A stretch of DNA of 64,000 nucleotides from Erigeron canadensis (GCF_010389155.1 NC_057762.1:29200055-29264054), one strand, 5' to 3'. Counted from the first letter of the stretch, positions 22,481-32,410 are shown. A program made the numbers and translations. Notes: a model not told the origin generated them from the sequence alone.

Positions 22481-23126
22481 GGGATATTTACATTTAGTCC
22501 GATTTATTAGTTTTATTAATTTTTATTATCTCACAAACTCAATTTGGTTTGTCAAGATCTTGAAACAATTTTCATATATTTATAAATGTTGTATGAAAAA
22601 CTTATGCAGCGCATTTCTATCATGCAAGAACAAAGCCCGAATTAGATATTTTTCTTTCTAAATTAAGATAAGTTTAAAAGATTAGGACCTCCTGGAAGAA
22701 TAAAGATTATTATATTATTGAAACTGAATAGATATTTAATTAACGGAAATAATTGTTGGGCATATTCGTCAATAAGTAAATGTGTACGGAAAAAATTCTT
22801 GGTGGGATATTTACATTTAGTCCGATTTATTAGTTTTATTAATTTTTATTATCTCACAAACTCAATTTGGTTTGTCAAGATCTTGAAACAATTTTCATAT
22901 ATTTATAAATGTTGTATGAAAAACTTATGCAGCGCATTTCTATCATGCAAGAACAAAGCCCGAATTAGATATTTTTCTTTCTAAATTAAGATAAGTTTAA
23001 AAGATTAGGACCTCCTGGAAGAATAAAGATTATTATATTATTGAAACTGAATAGATATTTAATTAGCGGAAATAATTGTTGGGCATATTCGTCAATAAGT
23101 AAAAGTGTACGGAAAAAATTCTTGGT
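22481..23126. repeat. Near-perfect 323-bp tandem duplication upstream of CBF-3
   Basis: 22481-22803 and 22804-23126 are direct adjacent copies. I see only two base differences (at about 22743/23066 and 22782/23105). The copy encodes the same chance 60-codon frame twice. This must be very recent, or an assembly artefact. It lies about 0.5-1.15 kb upstream of the CBF-3 ATG. Confidence 0.92.
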
Positions 23127-24034
23127 GGGCAATTGAGAACCACAAGATTTTTGTATTCTTGTAGGGCCCCTATGTTTCTAGACCCAAACAAAAAATAGTT
23201 GGGAGAGAATATGATTTAGTTTATTGTTAAGATGACAAATCAGCACTGTTATATATTCACATTTCACACATTCATCCGGATAAACAAAAATGGGAATCCC
23301 GGTGATCAGAAAAAGGACTTTTTACGCAATACACAAATTAGACCATTTATCACAATCATTTACTTTAATTCATGTAATGATACAACGAACTGAGAATATG
23401 ATCGAAAAAAATGTAATACGTACAACACATATGGTAAACTCAGTATTTATTTTTTTTTGAAATTTTTTTTTATTAAAACAGCTAACTTTTATTTATAATA
23501 CAATGCTACAGCAAGGCGTCGAAGCATAACTCAAACAATTAGAATTACAATAAAAAAAGACTCATTGCCCATAATGGCTATGAAAAACTAATTTTCCTAT
23601 CACGACTAGAAATAAAAAAAAATGATAAAGAGACAATAGAGTGAAAAACCTCACTGACCGATTAATTTTTTTTTTGGTAATGATCAATCCTTCTAATTTG
23701 TTAGCCTAAATATCTTTCTGATTTATAGAATCACGACATGTGAAAGATCAGAGGGTGAGGTATCCACATGTCACCATTTAAAACTTTTAGAAAGATTTTT
23801 AGACTAAACTTTTAAAAGGATAAATCATTTTTATTTTTTTTAATCTAATTTGCTTTGGTGTTCTCAAGGTGTATTGGGTTTTGTGTGGTTCACTTGATAT
23901 TTTGACTGTGAAATTGCTTGTTTGATTTATGAAATTTGTCACGTATAACCGTTTATCCCAAAAAAAAACCCCTTATTGCATTGTTACATTATACAAAATA
24001 TTTGTTCTCTTAATATAAACCATATATATATAGA
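23127..24034. other. CBF-3 distal upstream region, no gene
   Basis: 23127-23350 is homologous to the CBF-2 upstream block at 17740-17945. 23440-23690 begins and ends with T/A-rich runs and could be an unrecognised retroposon tail. 23870-23960 again matches CBF-2 upstream (TGTATTGGGTTTT, GCTTGTTTGATTTATGAAATTT against 18125-18210). Confidence 0.55.
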
Positions 24035-25234
24035 GAGAGAAATTGTCACGAATTGTTTTTGTGTTTTGCTCGATTCGCATTTTGATTCATATGTTTTTTT
24101 TATTATTAGGTGTCCATGTACTTTTCATTTTATTGCTAGTTGTCTCTGCCAATAACAACTGTTAGTTTTCATCCGTTAAACCTTTCATGTGCAATGCACA
24201 TGAGGACATTTTCGTCCAGTTTTTAACCATAGGGACTATTTGTGATAAAACATCTTTGAGGGACTATTTGTAATAAAAGACAAAAACTCATCATTTTCTT
24301 CCATCTCTCACTTCCACCACCAGCCAAACTTTCGGTCACCGTCACAGTCTCCTGCCGCCGCTCATTTTCACCATAAAAAACTCCGGCCATCATCCCCAAC
24401 AACAATTAGGTTTTCATCTTTAACCCTAAGCCTTAATTACTTAATCACAACCACAGAACCGTCGTCATCATTGCTGCTCCGCCACTCTACCATCGTTGTT
24501 ATTGCTGTTTTGTTTTTCAACCACCACTACACGACTCCATAACATCCCAAGAAAGTATGAAACGCAAGTAACGATCTTCTTAATAAATCCATTTCGTCCC
24601 TCTCTCTAAAACCCTAATCTTTTTTTTTTTTTTTCTATTTCTCTCTTACACAGCCACGCGCCACCGGACTACCACCACTTAACGACGGTCTAGAAAGAAG
24701 AAGGGATGTTCAAGCTTCAATACAGGTTGTTATAGATCTGAGCATACTTGATTATTATGTTTTTCTCTTCGGTTTTGGTTTGAACCACCATAGACCAACA
24801 CTTTTCACCACCTTTAATCACCACCGTGAACCATCACTATTTTGTCAATGTTTTCGAGACTGAAATGGTCGAATTTTGTCAATGTTTTGGTAACCATAGT
24901 GGGATGGTAGTTCTCGGTTTCCAACGAACTTTTCCGGCGGTAGCAAGTGGTGGTCGCCCGGTCAGGAATGGTGGTCGGAATTGTGTGAGAGAAGGAATAC
25001 AATTTTTTTTTTTAATCCAATGTTTTGATTACAAATAGTCCATGTGGTTATGAACCTGACGATTATACCCTCATGTGCATTGCATATGAGGGGTTTAACA
25101 AAGCAAAACTAACGGTTGTTAGTGTTAGGGACGGTTGGCAATGAAAATGAAATGTACAGAGATTCCTAATGATAAAAAAAGTAGAGGGTTGAAAATGCGA
25201 ATCGAGCAAACCACATGGACGATTTGTGATAGTT

Positions 25235-25239
<5 letters not shown>
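24035..25239. mobile_element. Mutator-like element with about 200-bp terminal inverted repeats
   Basis: The left arm from about 24035 (GAGAAATTGTCACGAATTG, TTTGCTCGATTCGCATTTT, AACTGTTAGTTTTC, TGCAATGCACATGAGG) is mirrored by the complement of about 25030-25239 (GAGAAACTATCACAAATCG, TTTGCTCGATTCGCATTTT, AACCGTTAGTTTTG, TGCAATGCACATGAGG). Long inverted repeats and an ATATATATA-type flank on each side fit a MULE. The 700-bp interior is CT-rich with CCACCAC stretches and looks like captured gene 5' sequence, though I find no convincing exon. It lies between CBF-3 and CBF-4. Confidence 0.75.

Positions 25240-25268
<29 letters not shown>
25240..25268. repeat. (TA)n microsatellite
   Basis: Alternating AT directly at the right border of the MULE; the probable target site. 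Confidence 0.85.
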
Positions 25269-25270
<2 letters not shown>

Positions 25271-25542
25271 CACCAAATGGATGTTGAAGCAACGAATCGA
25301 ACCAAAGTCTCTTCGGGAACATCCGATAAAATTTGAAACGATACATAGAAGATTAACATGGCTCCTTCGCAAGGATAAAATTTAGAACGATACAAAGAAT
25401 ATTAGTATGGCTCCTGGAAGTATGGCTCCTGGAAGGATGACATGCACAAATATAAAATAGCATCATATATACGTAACAAAGTGGATTCTTTTTTTATGCA
25501 CTTAGTCTATTTATTTGTATTAAGTGGGTGTTTTATTATTTA

Positions 25543-25923
25543 TCTATATCTATACTTTATTAATAAATAAACTATTTTTTTCTCTTTTTAACTCTCTACT
25601 TTTAAAATATCCAAATACACTTAAGTTTCAATACATTCCTAACTCATAAACTAAATTTACCCAATATATCCCTAAAATATTTTCACTTATATTTATCCAA
25701 ACTATCTATCTCCTTTATTCATTAATTTAAATATTTCTACCTAATATCTCTACAATACTCTTAATAAATAAAGTTATTTACAAAAGATACATCCCTTAAC
25801 AATAAAATAACTAAACTATCATTTACATCAATTACTTTTAGATTAATAATCACATCATTCCCATTACCACTTCAAGCACCACCCGTTGTCGCTACCACCG
25901 CCGCATTGCGCGAGTACCCATCT

Positions 25924-25930
<7 letters not shown>
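25543..25930 (+). mobile_element. Non-autonomous Helitron-like element
   Basis: Begins TCTATATCTATACTTTATTA. Near the 3' end it has GCATTGCGCGAGTACCCATCTTGT, a short GC hairpin followed by a near-CTRR end. The body is homologous to 42190-42537 (shared CCAAACTATCTATCT, CTAATATCTCTA, AAAGTTATTTACAAAAGATACAT). No coding capacity. Confidence 0.6.

Positions 25931-25956
<26 letters not shown>
25926..25956. repeat. (TA)n microsatellite
   Basis: Alternating TA immediately after the Helitron-like 3' end. Confidence 0.85.
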
Positions 25957-25958
<2 letters not shown>

Positions 25959-26262
25959 GAATGAGAAAATGGTTTTCATTTCCATTTAAAGGTAAACATT
26001 ACGAAAATTTGAGTCGAATTGTTGAAAATTAGTCTCATATATATTGAGTTTGAGCCGATGACCTTTTTATTTTTGGGCCTTATTTTGTTTCTTGCACAAA
26101 GTCTTCAAAAATTCGACAACATGGCCCTGACTTCGAAATTATCAATTGACCGGGATACAAAACACATAAATAAAATATACAATAATATTACTCGTATAAA
26201 CTTACCATAAATTAATTGGACTTCAAAATCGATTCACATATATTCCCACATAAAATCCAGAG

Positions 26263-27287
26263 AGGCGTTTGTTTTGCAGAATATTTTTGAATGAATTGGA
26301 ATCTGTTGAAAAAATTAGAATTTGAAGCAATTGGAAATGAAAAGTTTTAAAACTTGTCATCTGTTTGGTTGAGAGAATTCAACTAAAAAATCTGAATTGA
26401 AAATATAACAAATGACAAAATTACCCTTTATAATAAAACTAAAATAATAATAATAATAACAATAATACTATAATTATAATACAATATAAAATTAAAAAGT
26501 TATATTAAATTAAAAAAGCATAATAAATTATATAATACTTATTATTATATTTAATTAAAAAATAAAAATAGAAATTAATTAATAAAAATGTTAATAATAA
26601 TAAATAAATAAATAACAATGTTAAATAACTAAAAATTATAAATATTAATAATGATAATATATAATTAGAAAATTTTAATAATAATAAAATATAACAAAAT
26701 ATAATTCTTTATATTAATAAATATATCTAAATAAATAAAGTCATAATAAAAAATTAATTAAAAATAAATTATAACATATAAAAATGTTAATAGTAATAAG
26801 ACAATAATAATAATGATAAAGTATTAAAAATAAAAAATATAAATAATAACAATAATATATTTACTAATGAAATAATAAAAATAATAACATTAATAAAAAA
26901 TAATAAAATTAATAGTAAAAAAAATAAAATTTTTAATCATTATAATAAAATAATAATTATTTAATAATAATTACAATAATTATATTTAAAAACTATAAAA
27001 TAACATTTAATAATAAATAAATAAAGACAATGTTAAAAAAGTAACCAAAAAATAATCATAATAATCGAATAACATAAAAAGGATAATTTAGTCAAAAATA
27101 TAAATTTCAAAAGAATTGAAAACATTCCTTTGAATATGTGAAGGAATTGAATTCCTATGTTTAAGAGAATTTGATGGAATATTTTAAAATCCAATTTCAT
27201 CAAAAACTCTAACCAAACATGAAATGGATGGAATTTGAATTTCAATTCTAATGAATTACATGGAATTCCTTCCAACCAAACACCCCC
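26263..27287. mobile_element. 1-kb inverted-terminus element with nearly pure A/T core
   Basis: Left AGGCGTTTGTTTTGCAGAAT and right complement GGGGGTGTTTGGTTGGAAGG are inverted, continuing with GAATTGGAAT-like runs on both arms (26290-26400 and 27090-27280). 26400-27060 consists almost entirely of A and T (AATAATAA phrases). It resembles the element at 30385-31272. No clear target duplication. Confidence 0.6.
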
Positions 27288-27443
27288 AAAGTGATTATGT
27301 CGACTAACTGTTAAAAAAAAGGTTTTGCTAAATAAAGTCCTAAGGGCTTTCGTTAAAATGCATTAATTAGTTGTACATTTGCCATAAAATTCAGGGGGTG
27401 GACTTTTAATTTGGAAATGTACAATCCTTTTATACATGTTAAG

Positions 27444-27629
27444 CAGAGGCGGTACCAGAAAAAATTCTAAAAGGGGCAAAATTAAAAATTCTGTGAAAAA
27501 TAAATGTAAAGAGGGGCAAAATGTTAAAAACCTATAAAAAAGTTTTAAAAATTCATTAAAAATTTATAAATACATGATAAAATTCAAATTTTAAGGAGGG
27601 GCATTTGCCCCCCTCTAGTACCACCCTTA
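27444..27629. mobile_element. hAT-type MITE, older copy
   Basis: Begins CAGAGGCGGTACCAG and ends CTAGTACCACCCTT. Flanks ATGTTAAG (27436-27443) and ACATTAAG (27630-27637) match at 6 of 8 positions, a decayed 8-bp duplication. Same family and orientation as 10361-10556. Confidence 0.8.
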
Positions 27630-27637
27630 ACATTAAG

Positions 27638-28239
27638 TGAAGCCCTAAATATATACTTTGTTTAACATTTTCTTAAAAAAATATCCATATTGTTATAAGC
27701 AAACACCCCTGATCAAATATATTATATTCGGCCTTTGGGCTTTGCACAGTCGTTTAAAATATAAACGTCCCCTTCAAAGAAAAAATAAAACACGCCAAAG
27801 AAGATATTTACATTTAATATAGTAAATACTCTGAAATATTAATATGCCATAAGAAAAGAAAGTGGCTATCACTTGCCAGTGACTCAAAATAAAAGGCGCG
27901 TCATCTTTCATCAAAATTAAACCGTAATATATTTCCTTTGGCAAATATAAACCACGAAGAATTCACATAAAGTTAAAACATTAGTACATAAGAATAAGAT
28001 GATGACCTTTATATGTGGAGCTAAATGAAAACCTTCATTCAAAAAGTGCGATCGTCACTTGTCTAATAAAAATCTTTAAAAGCCACAATAATTAAAGAAT
28101 TAAAAACAATCAAATATATATGTCTTAAACTCTTAATTAAATCTTGAATCCTAATCTATAAAAAAAAAAAAAAGAAATTTCTTGAATCCTAAAAATAAAA
28201 CCAAAAAAGAAAGAAGCAATGAAATAATGATAAATTAAG
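27638..28239. other. 3' flank of CBF-4
   Basis: No gene. 27785-27890 matches 19198-19270 (ACACGCC.AAGAAGATATTTAC, GTGACT.AAA). 28120-28145 (TGTCTTAAACTCTTAA) matches 31532-31560 downstream of CBF-5, probably 3' UTR shared by the CBF-4/CBF-5 pair. Confidence 0.6.
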
Positions 28240-28857
28240 CTAATAGCTCCATAAGGACATTTCATCAAAATGTTCCACGTCATCCATATAGTTACCATAT
28301 CCAACCATATGAGGTGGAGGAGGTAACATTAACGCTTCTGCCATGCTATCAAGAAATCCCGGCATTTCTTCATCCATGCAACACACATTTTCCGGCGACT
28401 GATGATCAAATTCTTGACTTTTCTCCGCCACAATCTCCTCGGAATACCGAAAACCTTCAGCGGCTTCAGCCGCGGCTTTTTGTATATCTTTTATATCATT
28501 AGACTCAGGAACAGGCAACCGCCATACAGAGTCAGCAAAATTCAAACACGCGGACCGGCCACGTAAGGCTAAAACCGCCACGTCATGTGCCCTGGCTGCC
28601 ATTTCAGCATTTGGATGTGTCCCTAGCCATACCCTTTCTTGTGTGGCTGGATGTCTGACTTCACACACCCATTTCCCGTTGGCCCTACTCCTTACTCCCC
28701 GATAAACCGGGTGTCGCGTCACCTTAAATTTCTTCCTTCCGGCTGGTTTTTTCGGGTTTTGAGAAGCCAGCATCACTTCCGGTTCTCCTTCTCCATCTGT
28801 GCTGCTTTTGTAATCAGATGGTGATGATGAATATTCCATGTAGGAATCCATAAACAT
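28240..28857 (-). CDS. CBF/DREB1: CBF/DREB1-type AP2 transcription factor (CBF-4)
   Basis: A 205-residue intronless protein. The signature is altered: [16 protein letters not shown] at residues 35-50 has Val where the CBF consensus has Glu before TRHP. AP2 is at about 51-108 and DSVWR at 109-113. Val14 (residue 64) is kept; position 19 is His (residue 69). Loop residues are RSRANGKW and TQERVW. The tail has [24 protein letters not shown] and ends LWSY, the common CBF ending. Very close to CBF-5. Met3 (28851) aligns with the MDS/MDT start of the paralogues and may be the real start; Met1 has A at -3, so I keep the longer frame. TATA and CGCG boxes upstream are shared with CBF-5. Expected role: nuclear activator of CRT/DRE genes. 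Confidence 0.95.
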   Translation of the reverse strand: MFMDSYMEYSSSPSDYKSSTDGEGEPEVMLASQNPKKPAGRKKFKVTRHPVYRGVRSRANGKWVCEVRHPATQERVWLGTHPNAEMAARAHDVAVLALRGRSACLNFADSVWRLPVPESNDIKDIQKAAAEAAEGFRYSEEIVAEKSQEFDHQSPENVCCMDEEMPGFLDSMAEALMLPPPPHMVGYGNYMDDVEHFDEMSLWSY

Positions 28858-28978
28858 CTTTATCTATATGTATATATTTGAGTGAGTGTTCTTGAGTTTG
28901 GTAGTTAAGTTGTTGTTGCAAGTAACTAGTGAAGTAATTGCTTGAGTTTTAAGTTATAGTTTGTATGAAATATGGCTC

Positions 28979-28991
28979 ACTCTATTTATAT
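28979..28991 (-). promoter_or_regulatory. TATA box of CBF-4
   Basis: TATAAATAGAG on the minus strand, about 128 bp upstream of the ATG. CBF-5 has the same box at the same distance. Confidence 0.75.
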
Positions 28992-29033
28992 GCATATATT
29001 TGTGAGTAGTGGTGGGGCTAAATTTATTGCCAC

Positions 29034-29105
29034 TTGGGATTTGAGCGTGTTACTTAGTTGGTGGTAGAATATCATTTTTCCTACAAGGCGCGTGGTACGT
29101 GGAGG
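29034..29105 (-). promoter_or_regulatory. Conserved upstream block of CBF-4 with CGCG box
   Basis: A 24-bp block (29034-29057, core GAGCGTGTTACTTAG) is identical at CBF-5 32452-32475. It is followed by GCGCGT (29088-29093, 231 bp upstream of the ATG) and an ACGTGG core (29097-29102). On the coding strand the order is CCACGTACCACGCGCC. CGCG and ACGT cores are CAMTA-type and bZIP/bHLH-type sites. Confidence 0.6.
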
Positions 29106-29400
29106 ATTATATTGCATTTCTCTATTTTATCTTTTGTTTTTAGTACTTTTTTTTTGTTTTGTTGTGATGACTGTGAAAAGAATTACTCTATTATATTACC
29201 TCCAAAATGATGTGGCGTTTAAACCATATCAGGGTTTTCCAATGGCTACATTTTAGCGCGTAAACTTCAAACAATATTATTGTTTATTTTAACGGCAGAA
29301 AAAGAATATTATTGTTAGTTTAAATATACTCCTTTCCTTTGTTATTAAGATTCTGTTAATAGAAAGACTATTGTACTATATGCGTAATTATAACAAGACT

Positions 29401-29735
29401 ATCTATATCTATATACTTTTTTAAAATAAACTTTCCCTCCCCTCTTTAATTTAAAAATCTGAAATGACATATTTACCTTACATCTTAATAAATTATCACT
29501 TCTATTTTATAAATTATGATTAAAATACCCTTAAAAATATTCAATCTCTATTTTTTCCTTACGCATAAACACATTGTAAAAACCGTAACTCAAAATCCGT
29601 CTCCCGCCTCCCCCTTTTCATGTGTCACGCAACAATTCATCACATCTCCGACCGACATGAAATTACTTTTACGTTAATAGCTACATCATCATCGTCGTCG
29701 TTATCTCTGCTGCATTGCACGAACACCAATATAGT
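29401..29735 (+). mobile_element. Helitron-like element
   Basis: Begins TCTATATCTATATACTTT. It ends near GCTGCATTGCACGAACACC and then AATATAGT, in the style of the 25543 and 41905 elements. A short, degenerate copy without coding potential. Confidence 0.45.
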
Positions 29736-29742
29736 TGAAATA

Positions 29743-29822
29743 TATACGTGCATAATAGTGGGTAGTTTAAATGGATGTTATTTATACGTGCATAATAGTG
29801 GGTAGTTTAAATGGATGCTATT
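29743..29822. repeat. 40-bp tandem duplication
   Basis: TATACGTGCATAATAGTGGG starts at 29743 and again at 29783. The two copies differ at one base near the end. Confidence 0.9.
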
Positions 29823-30033
29823 TTTTTGGAGATATAGATTACCAATGGACTACTGACTTATCTAATGAAGATGATTGAAGACGTTACGTGGTAGATAAAA
29901 AAACTTATGATACAATATGCAACTGTAAATAAGAGCATATGAGAATATGTGGCTGTCAATTTCCTTAATTTTGTTATAGATATTTTAACATCTTAATATT
30001 TTAATCCATAAAAAAATATGAGGGTTTTAACAT

Positions 30034-30212
30034 GGGGGAAGGGAATATGAGGCTGTTAGACACCCAAGTTGGGTGAAAAACCCCTCAAATACCTTTTTTT
30101 AAAAGGTAAAAATCATGGGGGGCCATGTATTTATTTAAAATATTAAAATATTAGTATGTGAGGGGTTTTTCACCCAAGTTGGGTGCATAACAACCTCATA
30201 GTCACTTTTCCC
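30034..30212. mobile_element. Mutator-type MITE with 9-bp TSD
   Basis: A 179-bp element flanked by TTTTAACAT on both sides (30025-30033 and 30213-30221). The left arm reads GAGGCTGTTAGACACCCAAG and then GGGTGAAAAACCCCTC; the complement of the right arm reads GAGGTTGTTATGCACCCAAC and then GGGTGAAAAACCCCTC. The 9-bp duplication indicates Mutator. A related element is at 63141-63313 and a fragment at about 30250-30315. Confidence 0.88.
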
Positions 30213-30384
30213 TTTTAACATTTATATATTATACAATAAGTACTAAAAATTTAGTATGTGAGGGTAACTGTACATATGTTTGGGTATATTACAGTTACAT
30301 AGTCACTTTTCTGTTTAATTTTCTCCTGTACTAAAAGGCTTAATGTTTATTTTCGACCACCTCACAGCTGTCAAGTTTAAATTA

Positions 30385-31272
30385 AGGGGGTATTTGGTTC
30401 GCGAAATTCACAGGAATTACTAGGAATTGAAATTTGAATTCCATACTTTACGTTGTTTGATTGAACTAAATGATGGAATTGGAATCTAAAACTTTCCTTT
30501 AAATTCCTTAACACAAAGAATTTATAATTCCTTCACAAAACCTATGGAAGTTTAAAATTCCAATGGAATTGAACAATTTGACTAAAAAAGCCCCACAAGT
30601 ATATAAAAAGTATTTCCTCTTGAGCTGCCAATCTCTGTTGTAATGTCGCTACCAACCATTGCCACCAACCACCGCCACCAATTGCCTGACCCAATAACAA
30701 AGTCCCTCCCTGCCGCCATGACAGCCACCGCTGGTGGTTAAAAGCGGCCATTGACCACCATTTCTGTTGGACCAAAAACAACACCCGGGCCACTCACTAC
30801 CATCGTTCATCGATTGATTAAAGACTAATGAACCAGCCATCAGAAACAAGCAACAACCACCGTGAACGGCCACCACCAACCACCACCAAACCAAGTACCA
30901 CCAACAAGTTGTATGTTTTTCTTTTTTTTTAAAAGAAATATTTGATGAACATGGATTTTCTAATAAAAATGAGTTTCCTTTGAAAGAAAATAGAGAAAAG
31001 ATTCTTGCTTTTACTTGTGTAAAAGGTGTTCCATGGCAGATAGGGAAGTGAATTATTGGTGGAGTATATCTATACATATACGAGGATGATATATTTATGG
31101 GTAAATTTGTCATTTAAAATGATATACTTTTTAATTCTTTTAACAAAATTTCATTAAATTCCACCAACCAAACATAAATTAAATATATTTTAAAACTTTC
31201 GAATTTTAACTAATTCTTTCATTTAACAGATTACAATTTCTTTTTAAAAACATTCTGTGAATTAAATTGTTC
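30385..31272. mobile_element. Inverted-terminus element between CBF-4 and CBF-5
   Basis: Left GGGGGTATTTGGTTCGCGAA, then AATTCACAGGAATTAC. The complement of the right end has AACAATTTAATTCACAGAAT. TTA is on both sides (30382-30384 and 31273-31275), which would fit PIF/Harbinger. Same style as 26263-27287. A CCACCA-rich stretch at 30640-30900 gives long open frames on the minus strand that look like low-complexity noise. Confidence 0.55.
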
Positions 31273-31641
31273 TTAAGATTTGGATGACTAAATCCTATGT
31301 AATGTCTTTTCTTTTGGTTTAATAAAAATTCTAATAAAAATAGTTAATCTATAGAAGGAGTAAAAACAATGAATATTTATGAGATATATATTAAATAGTT
31401 AATCTAGCTATTAACAGTAGTCTTTAACAAAAGTAGTCTTTAATTTGTTCCAAAGATTCATGAGATATATCATCACTTGTAGTCTAATAAAAAAATAGTT
31501 AATCCATAGAAGGAGCAAAAACAATGAATATTTATGTCTTAAACTCTTAACTAAACCTTGAATCTCCATTCGAACCAATCCTATCCTAATGAATAAAGAA
31601 TAAATATATATGTAAATGAAATAATCAAATAAATGATGATG

Positions 31642-32277
31642 CTAATAACTCCATAAGGAGATGTCATCAAAATGTTCCACTACATCATTATCCCTGTAGT
31701 TACCATATTCAACCATTTGAGGTGGAGGTAACATTAGCGCTTCTGCCATGCTGTCAAGAAATCCCGGCATTTGTTCTTCATCCATGCAACACACATTTTC
31801 CGGCGACTGATGGTCAAATTCATCATTCTTCTCAACCACAACCTCCTCCTCCGAATATCGGAATCCTTCAGCGGCTTCAGCTGCAGCCTTTTGTATATCT
31901 TTTACATCATTAGACTCAGGAACAGGCAACCGCCATACAGAGTCAGCAAAATTCAAACACGCGGACCGACCACGCATGGCTAAAACCGCCACGTCATGCG
32001 CCCTGGCTGCCATTTCAGCATTTGGATGTGTCCCTAGCCATACCCTTTCTTGTGTGGCTGGATGTCTCACTTCACACACCCATTTCCCGTTGGCCCTACT
32101 CCTTACTCCCCGATAAACCGGGTGTCGCGTCACCTTGAACTTCTTCCGTCCGGCTGGCTTCTTCGGGTTTTGAGAAGCCAGCATCACTTCGGGTTCCGAA
32201 GAACCATCAGTACTACAGCTGCTTTTGTAATCAGCAGGTGAAGAATATCCCGCCATAAAGGTATCCATACACATCAA
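31642..32277 (-). CDS. CBF/DREB1: CBF/DREB1-type AP2 transcription factor (CBF-5)
   Basis: A 211-residue intronless protein. Signature [16 protein letters not shown] is at residues 38-53, with the same Glu-to-Val change as CBF-4. AP2 is at about 54-111 and DSVWR at 112-116. Val14 (residue 67) is kept and position 19 is His (residue 72). The acidic tail has [33 protein letters not shown] and ends LWSY. The AP2 domain differs from CBF-4 by almost nothing (ALRGR against AMRGR). Met4 (32268, MDTF) aligns with the other starts and may be the true initiator. The pair lies 3.4 kb apart and shares 5' and 3' flanks. Rightmost gene of the cluster. Expected role: nuclear CRT/DRE-binding activator. Confidence 0.95.
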   Translation of the reverse strand: MMCMDTFMAGYSSPADYKSSCSTDGSSEPEVMLASQNPKKPAGRKKFKVTRHPVYRGVRSRANGKWVCEVRHPATQERVWLGTHPNAEMAARAHDVAVLAMRGRSACLNFADSVWRLPVPESNDVKDIQKAAAEAAEGFRYSEEEVVVEKNDEFDHQSPENVCCMDEEQMPGFLDSMAEALMLPPPQMVEYGNYRDNDVVEHFDDISLWSY

Positions 32278-32397
32278 TATTGGAATATATATTTGAGTGA
32301 GTGTCCTTCGATCAGTTGGTAGTTAAGTTGTTGTTGCAAGTTACTAGTGAAGTAATTGCTTGAGTTTTAAGTTATTAATAAGCAAAATGGCTCACTA

Positions 32398-32410
32398 TCT
32401 ATTTATATGC
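32398..32410 (-). promoter_or_regulatory. TATA box of CBF-5
   Basis: GCATATAAATAGA on the minus strand, about 127 bp upstream of the ATG. Confidence 0.75.

Noticed and set aside
22479..22984. Small conserved gene encoded twice (60 and 88 codons)
   Set aside because: The repetition is due to the 323-bp duplication, not protein constraint; the peptide has no known motif and differs only at its start.
28314..28824. Plus-strand open frames opposite CBF-4 (and equivalents opposite CBF-1 and CBF-5)
   Set aside because: Antisense shadows of conserved AP2 coding sequence.
30542..31113. Long minus-strand open frames with W/G-rich peptides
   Set aside because: They come from a CCACCA/CCGCCACC-rich stretch inside an inverted-terminus element; no domain, no splice context, two overlapping frames both open.
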